A DNA stretch of 64,000 nucleotides from Helicostylum pulchrum (Eukaryota; Mucoromycota; Mucoromycetes; Mucorales; Mucoraceae), in the NCBI GenBank assembly GCA_025677825.1, contig JAIXMO010000005.1:920126-984125 (forward strand). The letters are read 5' to 3'. This document shows, one piece after another, positions 46,301 through 57,076 of the stretch (position 1 is its first letter; the number at the start of each line of letters is the position of its first letter). Position numbers and translations under genes: made by a program. Under the pieces are notes generated by a model, which was not told where the DNA came from, searched no databases, and worked only from the letters and a program-made list of their open reading frames with translations.

Positions 46301-48727
46301 TTGATTCTCCGTTTGTATTTTAGAAGAATCCCTTTGTTTTTACCTGATTATTTTTATCTTACACCAGCTAAAATATGGAAGCTTATTGATGCCATTGATT
46401 GTTTTGACAAGCTCAACTCTTATAATTCTTTTTATGAAACACTTTTGGACTTGTCAACTGCTTTGAACAAAATTAAAGCAACACAAGAGTCTTTTAAGAA
46501 ATACGTAAAAAACATGGAAGAAGAATTAATGGTAAGCTCGGCCCTCTCTCCAAACCTAAGTACGGTTGGAAAAAGATAATTTAGCCAATAAACGATAGGC
46601 ATCGAGGAACCAAGAGTTATTTTACGTAAAAATCCATTTTATTAGTCCAAGGCGTATTTATTTGTTTTTTTTAGAATAGTTAGATAAATCACTTTTTCTT
46701 CCTCTTTATCTTTATTACAATGCATACCACCCGTAATTATTTTTTATATATATATACATGTACTTTTTTGAGGGAGCGTATATCTTACTATTATGCATTT
46801 TTTTAGCAGTTCTTTTTTATTTATGTCTGTACAAAGGGACACGGTTCTGCCTAAAGCAACTGTCAGGCATAAGCTATCACAAGGCAATGAGATCCGCTAA
46901 ATTATTATGGTCTACTTTTTTTCATCTCTTATTATAAAGGTACATAGTGGCATCGTGTCCATGACGAATGCAGTCAGTTTTGGCCGACAAAGGTTCAAGT
47001 TTTATTTAGAACCATCGAATAGATACAAGCCATTGGAAGGTTTAGAAGACAGCATCAATACGGATGAAATTATGGAGAAGTATAAAGATAAAGCCTATCT
47101 AAATTTACCTTCAAGTATAATCACAAATTCCGAAGAAATCCAAGTTGGTAGTGGTGCTTTAAAACGGAGAAAACAATTAGAAAGAAAGAAAAGGGTGACT
47201 GAAGAAGACCAAAATATAAGTCGTATTAAAAACGAGATGCGGAATTATTCCCTTCAGTCAGCGTTGAATGTTCCTGACCTGCGAGAAACTCAAACCAAAC
47301 AACGAATGTCAAGAAGTCAACTTCGGGAGTTTTACTACTCAAAAAATGAAATCCAAAAAGCCAGGTCCGCTGAAATACAGCTCAAAAGCTATACATACAA
47401 GATCTGCTCGAGGGAGAGGACGTTTGCGGTAAATAAAGGAGATGTAGATACTAACGGTGCTAAACTGACGCTGGTGATGTTCATTGTGGATAGAGGGTTT
47501 TGGTGTGGGTCCATCAATCAAAGGGCATCTCAAGTACGGTGGTAAACGGAAGCAAGAAATCCACAGCAAATACGCACACTGTCATAACAAATGAGAATAT
47601 GACATCCCAAAAATGTATATATTGCTACTGTAAACTTGACTATCCCACACATAAGAAGGTTTCAAAAGGAAAAACAAATATTTCGTAAAAGTAGAGGCTC
47701 TTTCCTCTGCCGCGATCCAAACTGTATCTTGCTGAAGAATGAAAAAGCTTCCAAATTCCGAAATGACTTATCTGCGGCGGCAATAGGACTATCAGGTTTA
47801 AAAAAGTCTTGTTCCAATAAACACTTCCTGCATTTAGAACACTCAGCCAATACAATACTGAGTATAACGACAAAACCTTCGTCTTCCTTACGCGTACGAG
47901 TGGACCGGAAAGCAATGAAGTTGCTACTCGGTAAGTTTTATAAAATACATTAACTCCTCTTTTTTTTTCGATAAGCTTAATTCTCGTTGTACTCAATTTT
48001 ATATCAGAAACTATTGAATTTAAATATATACACACGAGAGGCTCCTCTTGACAACCAAGAGAATATTGCCCCTATAGCTCAGGGTGTTTTCAATACAACC
48101 CAGAGTTTACCAGCTGAAACTCAAGAAAACTCGAATATTGAAAAGTTGTCAGATGTTTTAAACAACCACGATCAGATCAAAGTTCGCCCAAATCATGTCA
48201 AATTTACTAGCAACAAGACAGTATGTATGAATAATATATGACAAGTTCATAGAATTCTCATTGATCTCACAGTTAGTTAGGAAAAAGACAAGCTGATCAA
48301 ATCAATGATGGCGATCCTACCTTGGTATGTTTTAATGTTATCAATAGTTGAAATATATACTCACTTTTTAGTAATATTTAGACTAACCCACTCCCAAGAA
48401 ATGTTACTCCTGTAAGCTAAAAATGTATTGGATCTACTTGCTATTTTTAATGTTTATTTCGTTTCCGTGTAGTCTGAATTTGAAATAGCCGAGGGCCCAA
48501 ACCATTACCACATGTCCTCACCATCCGTACACATTGAACACCGTCATAAGCCTAAATTGAGAAGACTTCAAATTTCAAACTTTATAGAAATGTTTCACTT
48601 TGGCACCTCATTTTCAAAAAGTAGTCCAATAACAAATGCTGAATATCCAGCATACGAAGAAGATCAACAGATAAACAAATCTCAATATATTGCACCGTTT
48701 AGGGTGTTCTCAAGCAAATTTTTTTAA
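46301..48727 (+). CDS. Unknown gene with a mobile-element relic in its first visible intron
   Basis: Five exons fit with all junctions in phase 0: up to 46531, 48008-48220, 48277-48324, 48382-48411 and 48473-48727, about 258 residues. The first part is helical (TPAKIWKLIDAIDCFDKLNS, FYETLLDLSTALNKIKATQE), the rest polar. I do not recognise the family. Two oddities: no ATG in the first exon (the frame opens at 46298 after a stop; an upstream exon or decay is possible), and intron 1 is 1476 nt against the usual 50-80 because it holds a TnpB-like relic. The last residues and stop lie in a 61-bp palindrome. It may be a host gene being eroded, or already a pseudogene. Confidence 0.5.
46669..46899 (+). 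repeat. Dispersed leader repeat, copy B
   Basis: Aligns with 22891-23100 (copy A). ACAATGCATACCACCCGTAA replaces the copy A sequence ending in a clean GTAAGT donor, so the donor looks damaged here. Different coding relics follow the two copies. Confidence 0.8.
46907..47953 (+). pseudogene. TnpB/Fanzor-like mobile nuclease relic
   Basis: Fragments in three successive frames form one degraded protein: 46907-47491 (RKARSAEIQL-like helices and SQLREFYYSKNEIQKARSAE), about 47496-47590 (GFGVGPSIKGHLKYGG), 47557-47688 (VITNENMTSQKCIYCYCKL) and 47688-47953 (GSFLCRDPNC, then FRNDLSAAAIGLSGL). The order E...TSQ-C-x2-C, about 35 residues, C-x4-C, then R-x-D-x-SA-x2-I matches the RuvC-II/zinc-ribbon/RuvC-III end of TnpB and its eukaryotic Fanzor relatives. 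By analogy to R-D-x2-(S/A)A the catalytic Asp position appears to be Asn here (RNDLSA). At least three frame changes make it dead. It lies wholly inside an intron of the 46301-48727 gene. Confidence 0.55.
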
Positions 48728-48764
48728 TTGATGGGTCAAATTTTAATTGCTTGAGAACACCCTA
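48700..48764. mobile_element. 61-bp palindromic mini-element flanked by TA
   Basis: GGGTGTTCTCAAGCAA (48702-48717) is repeated as its exact reverse complement ending at 48762, and TA lies on both sides (48700-48701 and 48763-48764). Terminal repeats plus a TA duplication are what Tc1/mariner-type MITEs leave. Only 61 bp long, it is mostly the two ends. It contributes the last residues and stop codon of the upstream reading frame. Confidence 0.7.
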
Positions 48765-48847
48765 GATTATCCTAATACGTAATAAATAAAACTCAGTTTT
48801 AAAACACCAACTCTGCTTTTCTTTTTTTTTTTTTTTTTTTTCAAACA

Positions 48848-50803
48848 ATGAGTAACTGGAACGATCTACCACCTGAGGTGTTACTGATCATATTCAAGCT
48901 TCAAGTACGCGACTGGTTTGATCCCAAACTATCTGAACTCAAGAATGTACGTCGCTGTATATTTGTATGTAAAAGTTGGAGAGCCTCTGCCGAACCCGTG
49001 TTTTACACGAACTTTACTACGCACAACCGATACAAGTTTCAAAAATTTCTCAAGTGTATGAAAGAGTATCCTCATTTATCAAAACACGTAAAACACATTT
49101 CTATTGATAAAAGTTTAAATATCAAAGAGTTAACTGAAATGGCATTGGCGTTTCCAAATTTGGAATCACTTAGTGCTGAAGCAAATCGAAAGTTTTATAT
49201 GGGGTTGGTTCAAATACCTGAAGAGATACAGTGGAAGAATTTCGGGTCGGTACCTAACCCGGATAGAACGAAAGATATATCTGTGTACGTGGATTGTGTG
49301 CTAAAGTACAGCAGTACGTTTACTAGTTTGATCTTAGCGGATAAGATCTTGTTGGGACCTGGAGAAACTGAAGATGATTTTGGGCGTGTTAGTTCAAGGA
49401 TTGTGGCCAGTGGTAAAGCACAATTTGAAAGGCTGAGGGAGAACTTGCATTTGTTTCGTATTTTAAAGTCGTTGTATATTGCTGATCGTCATTCGGATAA
49501 ATCCTTCGAGTTTTATGATGACATACTTGAAAAATGTCCAACTCTAGAGAAGGTGGATTTTGAAATCAGACCGATTACTGCGTCTAAGAAATCTACACTT
49601 CCTATTGGACCTATTAATATTGATGCTATTCAGCCAAGAGAAGGCATTAGAGAAATCATGGTGGAAGGTCCTTTATTGTACAATAATAATTCGTTACGTT
49701 ATGTTATGCGCAAGTTTCCTAATTTGAGAAAAATTTATTTGAATCGCGTAGAGCAGTTCTACAAAGAAAAGAAATCGCTTAATAAAATAGTGGCTGCAAG
49801 TAAAAATTTCTCGTTGGATGTGGTGTCAGATTTCTTTGTATATGTTGAAAATATTCCAAAGCATCATCTTGGTTTATTCAAGACAGAATTGAATATCGCA
49901 CAATGTATGAAGCAATTTATTCAAAAGCGTGGTAGTGATCGTATGTTGTCCCCGTTGATCATTCGACAGTCAGTAAAAGAAGGTAGTACCTATTTGGCAG
50001 ATATCGAGCTCACCAATTGCAGTGAATTCAGAGGCCATTACAATAAGGATGATATGGTTATTTCACTTCAAGATGTGCCTACTGGACTTGTTTTACCTGA
50101 ACTTATAAAAGAGTGTGGTTGCTACTTAACTAAATTGGATCTTGTCTTGTCTTTCAGTGAATTAGATAATATTGCTACAAACGAGCAATATACTGAAGCC
50201 TATCTATTTTTAACTGGTTACTTTTTAGACCGTGTCTTTACTCACTGTTCTAACTTGACTGTTCTCACTGTGAAAGGGGCCAGATTAATTCAATGTGACC
50301 CTCAATTGTCTACCAACAACTCTATTACCCGTTTCTGTTTAGCAAACACAGACATCCATCCTGAAGTTTTTCCTCAAATCTCTGCTCGTCTTACCGCATT
50401 GAAAAGCTTGCAATTGAATTCTTGTGGATTTAAGGGTATGGTGCTGAAGGGAGCAGGGAATTGTCCTTATATTGAAGTGGTTATGCCAGATACTAATCTC
50501 GAGTTACTTGATATCGGTCATGGATTTAAAAGCATGTCATTACCTAAACTTGAGTTCCTTTATATAAAGGCTGTGACGAAAAGAAAATCTAAAGGTCGTT
50601 ATCTTAGAATTCAGTCGGTGGTAGATGGAACTGGAAATAGTCTGATTGAAAAGATTACAGAGGAACAGTTCTTGCAAAGTCTTGAAGTTCCTGGTGGTGC
50701 GTTTTATTATTTTAAGTTCAGGGCACTTAAAATGATTAACGTATTACAGTGGTCTAGCGCTGGTAGAATGGCTGGTAAAATCAGACTTGAAAGTAATCAA
50801 TAA
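48848..50803 (+). CDS. F-box/LRR protein
   Basis: A single exon of 651 residues. The F-box is at the N-terminus: WNDLPPEVLLIIFKLQ followed by CIFVCKSWRASAEPVFY. The rest is leucine-rich repeats (FPNLESLSAEA, FPNLRKIYLNR, CSNLTVLTVKG, LTALKSLQLNSC, LPKLEFLYIKA). It should be a substrate receptor of an SCF ubiquitin ligase. Intronless structure and multiple copies are common for this family in Mucorales. Its 3' end converges with the ligase gene, only 49 bp between stops. Confidence 0.88.
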   Translation: MSNWNDLPPEVLLIIFKLQVRDWFDPKLSELKNVRRCIFVCKSWRASAEPVFYTNFTTHNRYKFQKFLKCMKEYPHLSKHVKHISIDKSLNIKELTEMALAFPNLESLSAEANRKFYMGLVQIPEEIQWKNFGSVPNPDRTKDISVYVDCVLKYSSTFTSLILADKILLGPGETEDDFGRVSSRIVASGKAQFERLRENLHLFRILKSLYIADRHSDKSFEFYDDILEKCPTLEKVDFEIRPITASKKSTLPIGPINIDAIQPREGIREIMVEGPLLYNNNSLRYVMRKFPNLRKIYLNRVEQFYKEKKSLNKIVAASKNFSLDVVSDFFVYVENIPKHHLGLFKTELNIAQCMKQFIQKRGSDRMLSPLIIRQSVKEGSTYLADIELTNCSEFRGHYNKDDMVISLQDVPTGLVLPELIKECGCYLTKLDLVLSFSELDNIATNEQYTEAYLFLTGYFLDRVFTHCSNLTVLTVKGARLIQCDPQLSTNNSITRFCLANTDIHPEVFPQISARLTALKSLQLNSCGFKGMVLKGAGNCPYIEVVMPDTNLELLDIGHGFKSMSLPKLEFLYIKAVTKRKSKGRYLRIQSVVDGTGNSLIEKITEEQFLQSLEVPGGAFYYFKFRALKMINVLQWSSAGRMAGKIRLESNQ

Positions 50804-50852
50804 TAAAAGGGGCATATATTTATTGCGTAAAAAAAAAAAAAAAAAAAATTTA

Positions 50853-52898
50853 TTAAGCTGCTACTTCGTATTTACGAAGAGCAAGTCGGTCAATCTTGCC
50901 TGAAGTGTTTTTAGGTAATGTGTCGATAACATATAATCCACCACTAATTTGTTGGTGTTCAAGTAATTGAGTTTTACCGATTTCAAGTATTTCTCGTTTT
51001 ACTTGTTCAATATCTTGAGTATCTTTTAAAAGTGATACGAATATTCTAGCTAACCAACAACTTTTTTCTTTACTAAAGATACCTACGGCTGAGCATTCGA
51101 CTACAGAAGGATGCGTTTTCTGCATGTAAAAAAAAGTGTTAGAAACCATTTATAATCTCGTTTAATTTTTTTTTACCAAAACAGTTTCAATGTCTTGTGG
51201 AGTAACCTATATTTTTTTTCGATTTAGTAATGCTTTTAGTGTGGGATAAAATAATACATTACATTATAGTATTTATGTTTCCATATATCTGTTAAACGAT
51301 CGACAATAGTAAAGTATCCTTCGTCATTGACTCGGACTAAATCTTGCGTACGGAAAAACCCGTCGCTGTCAAAGGATTTCAAAGTTGCTTCCTCGCTATT
51401 ATAATACCCCTATAAATAACTGATTAATATACTGTGATTTAAATATTGGTATTATTATTTTTTACTTGAGTAACTGTTGGTCCTTTGATATACATTTCTC
51501 CCAATTCATTGTAACCGACCTCTATAAAAAACGCCATGTAAATTAATTTTTTTCTGCAAGAACTTTTTTAAAAAAGTAAACTTACCTTTTCCATCAGTAT
51601 CAAGCAACTTTATCTCAAATCCCGGGGCTATAAGACCCACATAACCTAAAAATATATATAGACTTTAGTAACCTCCCAAAAAAAAAAGGCATTAATAAAC
51701 CTAACTTTACCTTTTCTACTTATTTCAGGACTTCCTTGAAACGCTCCAATCACCTCAGTCATGCCAAACATATTTAAAATGGGAAACTTGAATTTCTCAA
51801 AGAAGGCACAACACAATTCTTTACTTGAGGTAGACCCGGAACTAATAGCTAACTTTAAAGAAGAGAGATCGTATTGGCTGGTGAGTGATTTTTCTTTTAC
51901 CATGTGAGCTACAATCCATGGTTGAATACTAATTAATTCTACTCGGTGTCTTTCTACTGCAGCGAAATATACATCGAAATCAAATTTCTTTAGGATGTAA
52001 ACGGTGAAGCCAAGTCGAATGTTTGTATTCAATGCACCGGCCAAGGCACTTGCATGGTGCAGATCCATATGACATAGTTCGGTTAGGTTTGGGGCAATGT
52101 TGCTTACCCTTTCTGCACTTGCAACCATCATCCTATGGCTGTATAACCCTTTAGTGTTTTTTTATCATTTATATAAATATGTGTATACGTACGTTATAGT
52201 TACAGCCTTTTTCTTTCCTGTGGTACCAGACGTAAAATACAGAAAACATGGGAATTGAGTTAATTGCTCTTCTGTGTACTTTACAGGTGTAATAACGTCT
52301 TGATGGTTCCAGAATACTTCGTTGGCGGTGTCACCAAAGACAAGGATGTTTTCGGCAGGAATTCCGGCTACTTTAGCGGCCTCTTGTGCTCGTGAGAGCG
52401 TATCGGGGTGTGCTACAATTATCTTTGCTTGTATTGTCTCTAGGCAACTTGCAGCAGTGTTAACATCACACGAGTTATCTATTGTGGCAACCGTTCCGCC
52501 TTTTTTTTTTTTTTATCAGTGTAACTTAAAAATAACGATAAAAACGTGTTTACTTACCGGCTGCAGAAATACCGTGTAAAGTAGGTGGATAATAAACCTT
52601 TTTTTTATCGTGTAAGTTTTCTTTGTTTTCTTTGTTTCAATAAAAACAGACTTACGTTATTAGGAGAGTATAAGGCTACGACGTCACCTTGTTTAAAATC
52701 TGGAAACTTCTTTTTTAAGCCTGCTCCAAGTTTTAAAACCATGGTTTTTAGTTCAGCAAACGTGATGGCTTGAGAAGGATCATCCGAATCTACAAAGCTT
52801 TTGTTTTGGCTCTTTATATTTGGATTATTTTCAAATAGGTATTCGTAGACTGTTACGTTTGGGATAGTTCTAGATAGATAATTCGAAGTAAAAACCAT
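50853..52898 (-). CDS. AMP-forming acyl-CoA ligase (4CL/luciferase-like), copy 1
   Basis: Nine exons (52898-52656, 52597-52558, 52499-52193, 52138-51711, 51645-51586, 51521-51466, 51409-51263, 51206-51177, 51119-50853) give 525 residues. The ATP-binding loop is YFTSGTTGKKKAVTIT; NMFGMTEV is the adenylation A5 motif, FFRTQDLVRVNDEGYFTIVDR is A7/A8 and LPKNTSGKIDRLAL carries the catalytic Lys of A10. It should activate a carboxylic acid as AMP ester and pass it to CoA. No peroxisomal SKL-type end and no signal peptide. The substrate cannot be read by eye. It is a tandem paralogue of the next gene, with nine exons at the same positions and phases. Confidence 0.92.
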
Positions 52899-53293
52899 TA
52901 TTTGAGAATGATAAAAGAGAAAAAAAGAAGGAAAACGGCTTTATATATCGCGTATATACATGTATATGGAATACGTACTTGAGTAAATATTTTAGTCCAA
53001 GTGCATGCGTATCATGCATTTAATTAGAAATCTCTCTTCTTCTTAGTAACAGCTGCATGATCTTCCAGTTTAAATATCCGCCAGGGAGGGGGGGAAGGGT
53101 GATAGATAACCCCACTGTTGTATATTACATGAGTTTCTTTTTTTAAAGAAAAAACCAGCTCAAGGCTTTATTTCGGTAGAAGAGATGTACGTTTTTGTTT
53201 TCAGTAAAAGTATTAATTCCCTGTTAGCTTTTTTAAAAAAACAGAACCTATCTCAATTATGTAGTTGGAGACATTTTTTTTAGAATAATTGGT
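52899..53293. other. Spacer between the two ligase genes
   Basis: 395 bp, with a G-rich tract near 53085-53095. Promoter of copy 1 and 3' flank of copy 2. No gene seen. Confidence 0.5.
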
Positions 53294-55370
53294 TTATTTA
53301 AGATTGTCTACATTATACTGACGAAGAGCACGACGGTTTGTTTTTCCAGTGTTATTTCTAGGTAAGTCATCTAGAACGTATAAACCTCCACGGATTTGTT
53401 TGAAGTCTGAAAGCTGTGATTTTGTAATGTCAAGAATCTCTTGCTTGACTTGTTCTATATCTCGATCGTGTTTTTTAAGAACGACAAAGGCTCGTATAAG
53501 AGATACTTCTTCTTCTTCTGAACGGGCACCGACTACGGCGGCACCGACAACTAATGGGTGAGTCATCTGGTTTTTTAAGAGCATAATTAGTTACTATATT
53601 TAAACCTATACGTTATTTCTTCTTACCAAAACTTCTTCAACTTCTTGAGGTGCAATCTAAATACATGCTTAATTATTTTTATATGTATGAAATAAGATGA
53701 TTATTTTTACCTTATTATATTTATATTTGATAACATCATTAATTCGATCAATGTGGGTGAAAATACCCTTTTCGTTTACTTGAAAAAGATCTCCTGTATG
53801 AAAATATCCATCTTGGTCAAAAGATTCTCCATTTGCTTTTGTATCGTTATAGTACCCCTATTTTTATGTTCGATGAATAATTCGGGTAACTACTATATGT
53901 CGTTTTTGTCATTACCAGTTTTTTTGTTGGTTCTTTTATGCATAGTTCTCCAACTTCATCATACCCAACCTCTAAAATAAATGTAGAAAAAAAAATCAAT
54001 CCCTGAACCAAAAATAAAAATAAAACATTACCGTTTCCTTCGTCGTTGATTAATTTACAAGCAAAGTTTGGAGATAATGTGCCTACATGACCTACAATTA
54101 TATATAATTAGAAATCATGCAGTTGATAAAAAATACTCATAAATTGAATCACCTTCTTTCGATAACTCATAATCGTTTATAAATGGTAACATTGTCTCGG
54201 TCATCCCGTACATATTCACAATTGAAATCCCAAACCTTCCATAAAACAATGAGCACAGATTCTTACTTACTGGAGATCCAGAACAATGCGCAAACTTTAC
54301 GGAGGATAGGTCGTACTGAGAAACAATTGAATCTTCTTTTGAAATAACTGCAGCCATCCAAGGTTGTATACTAATAATATTGACTTTGTTGGTTTGAATC
54401 GCTTGCAAGTACCTTTCAAATGTAAATTTGGTCAAGATGTATGTTGTGTAGCTATGCATAATATGTAAATGCATTGCAAAAATTAAAGCACTTCCGTGGT
54501 GAGGCTCGGTATGTGATAAAAATAATGTTTCAGTAGGGTACCATTCAGGCATAGAAGATAACCAACTTATCATATTACTTTGACTAATTATTTTACACAA
54601 AAAAAAATTTAATAAAAAAAATTTAAAAAAAAATCCATATACTTACGTTGTAACTACTGCCTTCTTTTTTCCAGTTGTACCAGATGTGTAATAAAAATAA
54701 CAAGGAATTGTAGATAATTGTTCTTTTGTGGGTCTAACAGGAACTGCTAAATGACGATGGTTCCACATTGCATTATGTACAGAAAAAGTTCCATCGATAT
54801 CCTCTTCTCCAAGTACGAATATATTCTCTACCGGAATTCCTACAAATTTAGCTGCTTCTTTTGCTCGCGTAAGTGTTTCAGCGTGGGCTATAATTATTTT
54901 GGCTTTTACTGTTTGTAAACAATCAGCGGCAAGTTCAGAGTTACACGAGTGATCTATTGCTGCAAACGCTCCGCCTAAAAAGTACATATTAGGCTACCAA
55001 AAAAGGGGAATGTACAAAAAAAAAATCTTACCAGCAACAATAGAACCATGAGCCACGGCGGGAAAATACATCTTGACATATACGTTAGCTTTAGTGTTTT
55101 TCGTTTTTGATGGTGCGTACTTACGTCGCTGGGAGAGTACATGGCTACAACATCACCTAGTGCGAAATCTGGGAAATTAAACTTCAGACCTGCCGCAAAT
55201 CTCAAAATCAAGTTTTCGAAATAAGCGAACGAAATAGACTTTGTTGGATCTTCTGCATCTATAAAGCAAGGTTTGTTTCTATCTACTATTCTATGATTAT
55301 CTTTAAATAAGAATTGGTAAACAGTTACGTCTGGGATAGGATATTTGGGTTTAAGAGATTCAATAATCAT
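53294..55370 (-). CDS. AMP-forming acyl-CoA ligase (4CL/luciferase-like), copy 2
   Basis: Nine exons (55370-55125, 55071-55032, 54974-54647, 54583-54153, 54091-54032, 53971-53916, 53857-53711, 53656-53627, 53566-53294) give 536 residues. Motifs: YYTSGTTGKKKAV, NMYGMTETM, GYFHTGDLFQVNEKG, HIDRIND, LPRNNTGKTNRRAL. The A10 Lys is kept. In the A8 region IDRINDVIKYK replaces the IVDRLTDIWKHK of copy 1. Exons 2, 5, 6, 7 and 8 have the same length as in copy 1 (40, 60, 56, 147 and 30 nt), so the pair arose by tandem duplication with introns. Protein similarity is only moderate, so substrate preference may differ. Confidence 0.92.
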
Positions 55371-55745
55371 TTTTTTTTAAAAAAAAAAGAGAATAAGAGA
55401 GAAAATGAGAGAGTGGACATATTTATACCATTTGGTCGTATTAATCTCTTTTTTTTTAGCCCCTTACAGAATATTTTATGCAAATAGGATGTGTCCCTCC
55501 TTACATGCCGCATTGCGCGTCATATGCTGTTAGTAAAATTAACATGTGTGATATCCTGGGTATTTTTTCTAAACATGTAGATACTCCGGACTTACGTAAA
55601 ATTTTATCTTTAGTATAGCTGTTTAAACTATTTACAAACAAAAAAGCTCTAGTGAAACTTTAAATTTTATCAGTGATATTTTAGTTAAGTAGGATATTAG
55701 ATAAATAGCAATAGCTATGATTGGAATAATGATAAAAAGTGATTC
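55371..55745. other. Intergenic region
   Basis: 375 bp between two genes on the same strand; opens with a T8A10-type tract at the ligase start. No gene seen. Confidence 0.5.
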
Positions 55746-57076
55746 TTAAGCCCATTCTCCTATCAATGACATGAGACCGGCACCGATGTACATTGACATA
55801 AAGCTTAAGACTTTACGACCTGTGGAAGCTTCATGGAAAGCATTACTATGACTGATTTCCATACTCATAAGAGACACGTAGGCGTTATAAAGAAGAATAC
55901 CGGCAGAAAGGGAGTCGAGAATAGCAGAAGCCAATACAGAAGAGTAAGAGTTGGGATTAAAAGAACTGTGGATTCCAATACCAATAGCTACACCGATAGG
56001 TGTCATAATAATGTAGAGTAAACCCATACATGTAGGCTTAACCCAAGATTTGTAGGACATTTCATTTAAACGTGTACCAAGTGCCATACCTTCAAAGAAC
56101 TATAAGATTAACGTTAGTTTATTATGTGTATCAAGTTAATTAGAAAGTTATTTTACCTGATGAAAGACGAGAGCAATTAATAATGTAGTAAATTCGCTAT
56201 TTGCGGTTGTAGATAAAGTGATACCAATGAGGATAGAGTGCATAATAATACCGAGTTCAAGGATGTAGGTACCAATATGCTTGTAAGCTTCGTCTTCTTC
56301 CAAAAAGGCACTATGAGAATGTCCATGAGAATCGCCAACATGATGATGATGATGTTCAATATTAGTAGTGGTAACATGGGTATTTTTTGAGAAGTGGGAC
56401 TCGTTTTCGGCAACATGTTTCTCGTTATAGTCGGTATTATTACCCAATTCAGCTTCAATTCTTTTTCTACTTCTTTCTCGCATTTTTTTCATGTGTGATA
56501 CGGATACGACTTCTAATAATTGAAGTGCAAAAGAAGCAATCATACAAAATATACCGGCAAAGGCACCGTATGATAACCATCCTTGGGTTAAGCAAGGACT
56601 AGAAAAGTTTTCAAGGGCGTCTGGGAGCATGTGAACAAACGCTGTAGCGAGAATAACGCCAGTACCAACTTTTGTATATAAAAGAGTTAGTACTTTTTTT
56701 TATAACTACTAGTTGTTAGAAAACTTACAAAATTTTCCTACGGTTAAAATCCAGTCGCGGATATCGCCATGCTTGTAAGGGCTAATACGGTGTAATATCA
56801 TAGGAAGGTAGGTACCTAATGCACTTGTTACCAAGATAATAAAGATAGAACCTACTCGAAGGCCCATGTTATAATCCTCGAGTGGAATAGCTGCACAAGC
56901 ATCTTCGTCTTCATTCGCGGTTTCGACAGCAGCTATATAATACGTATTATGTTAGAAATGTTTAGAAAACAATACGGATAAAATAAAAAATACTTACAAT
57001 CGTCACTCTGAGCGTACACTTGATTTGCCAAGAGTATCGTGGTATAGAACAATATAAGCTTCATATAATTTGTCAT
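55746..57076 (-). CDS. ZIP-family zinc/iron transporter (Zrt-like)
   Basis: Four exons (57076-56998, 56932-56729, 56668-56157, 56099-55746) give 382 residues. A signal sequence (KLILFYTTILLANQVYAQ) precedes eight expected membrane helices. The long loop after helix 3 is histidine-rich (HHHHHVGDSHGHSHS). Pore motifs are AFVHMLPDALENF, HSILIGITLS in helix 4 and HQFFEGMALG in helix 5. This is a plasma-membrane divalent metal importer, most likely zinc. All family features are complete. The SLC39A/Zrt1 subgroup seems the best fit. Confidence 0.94.
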
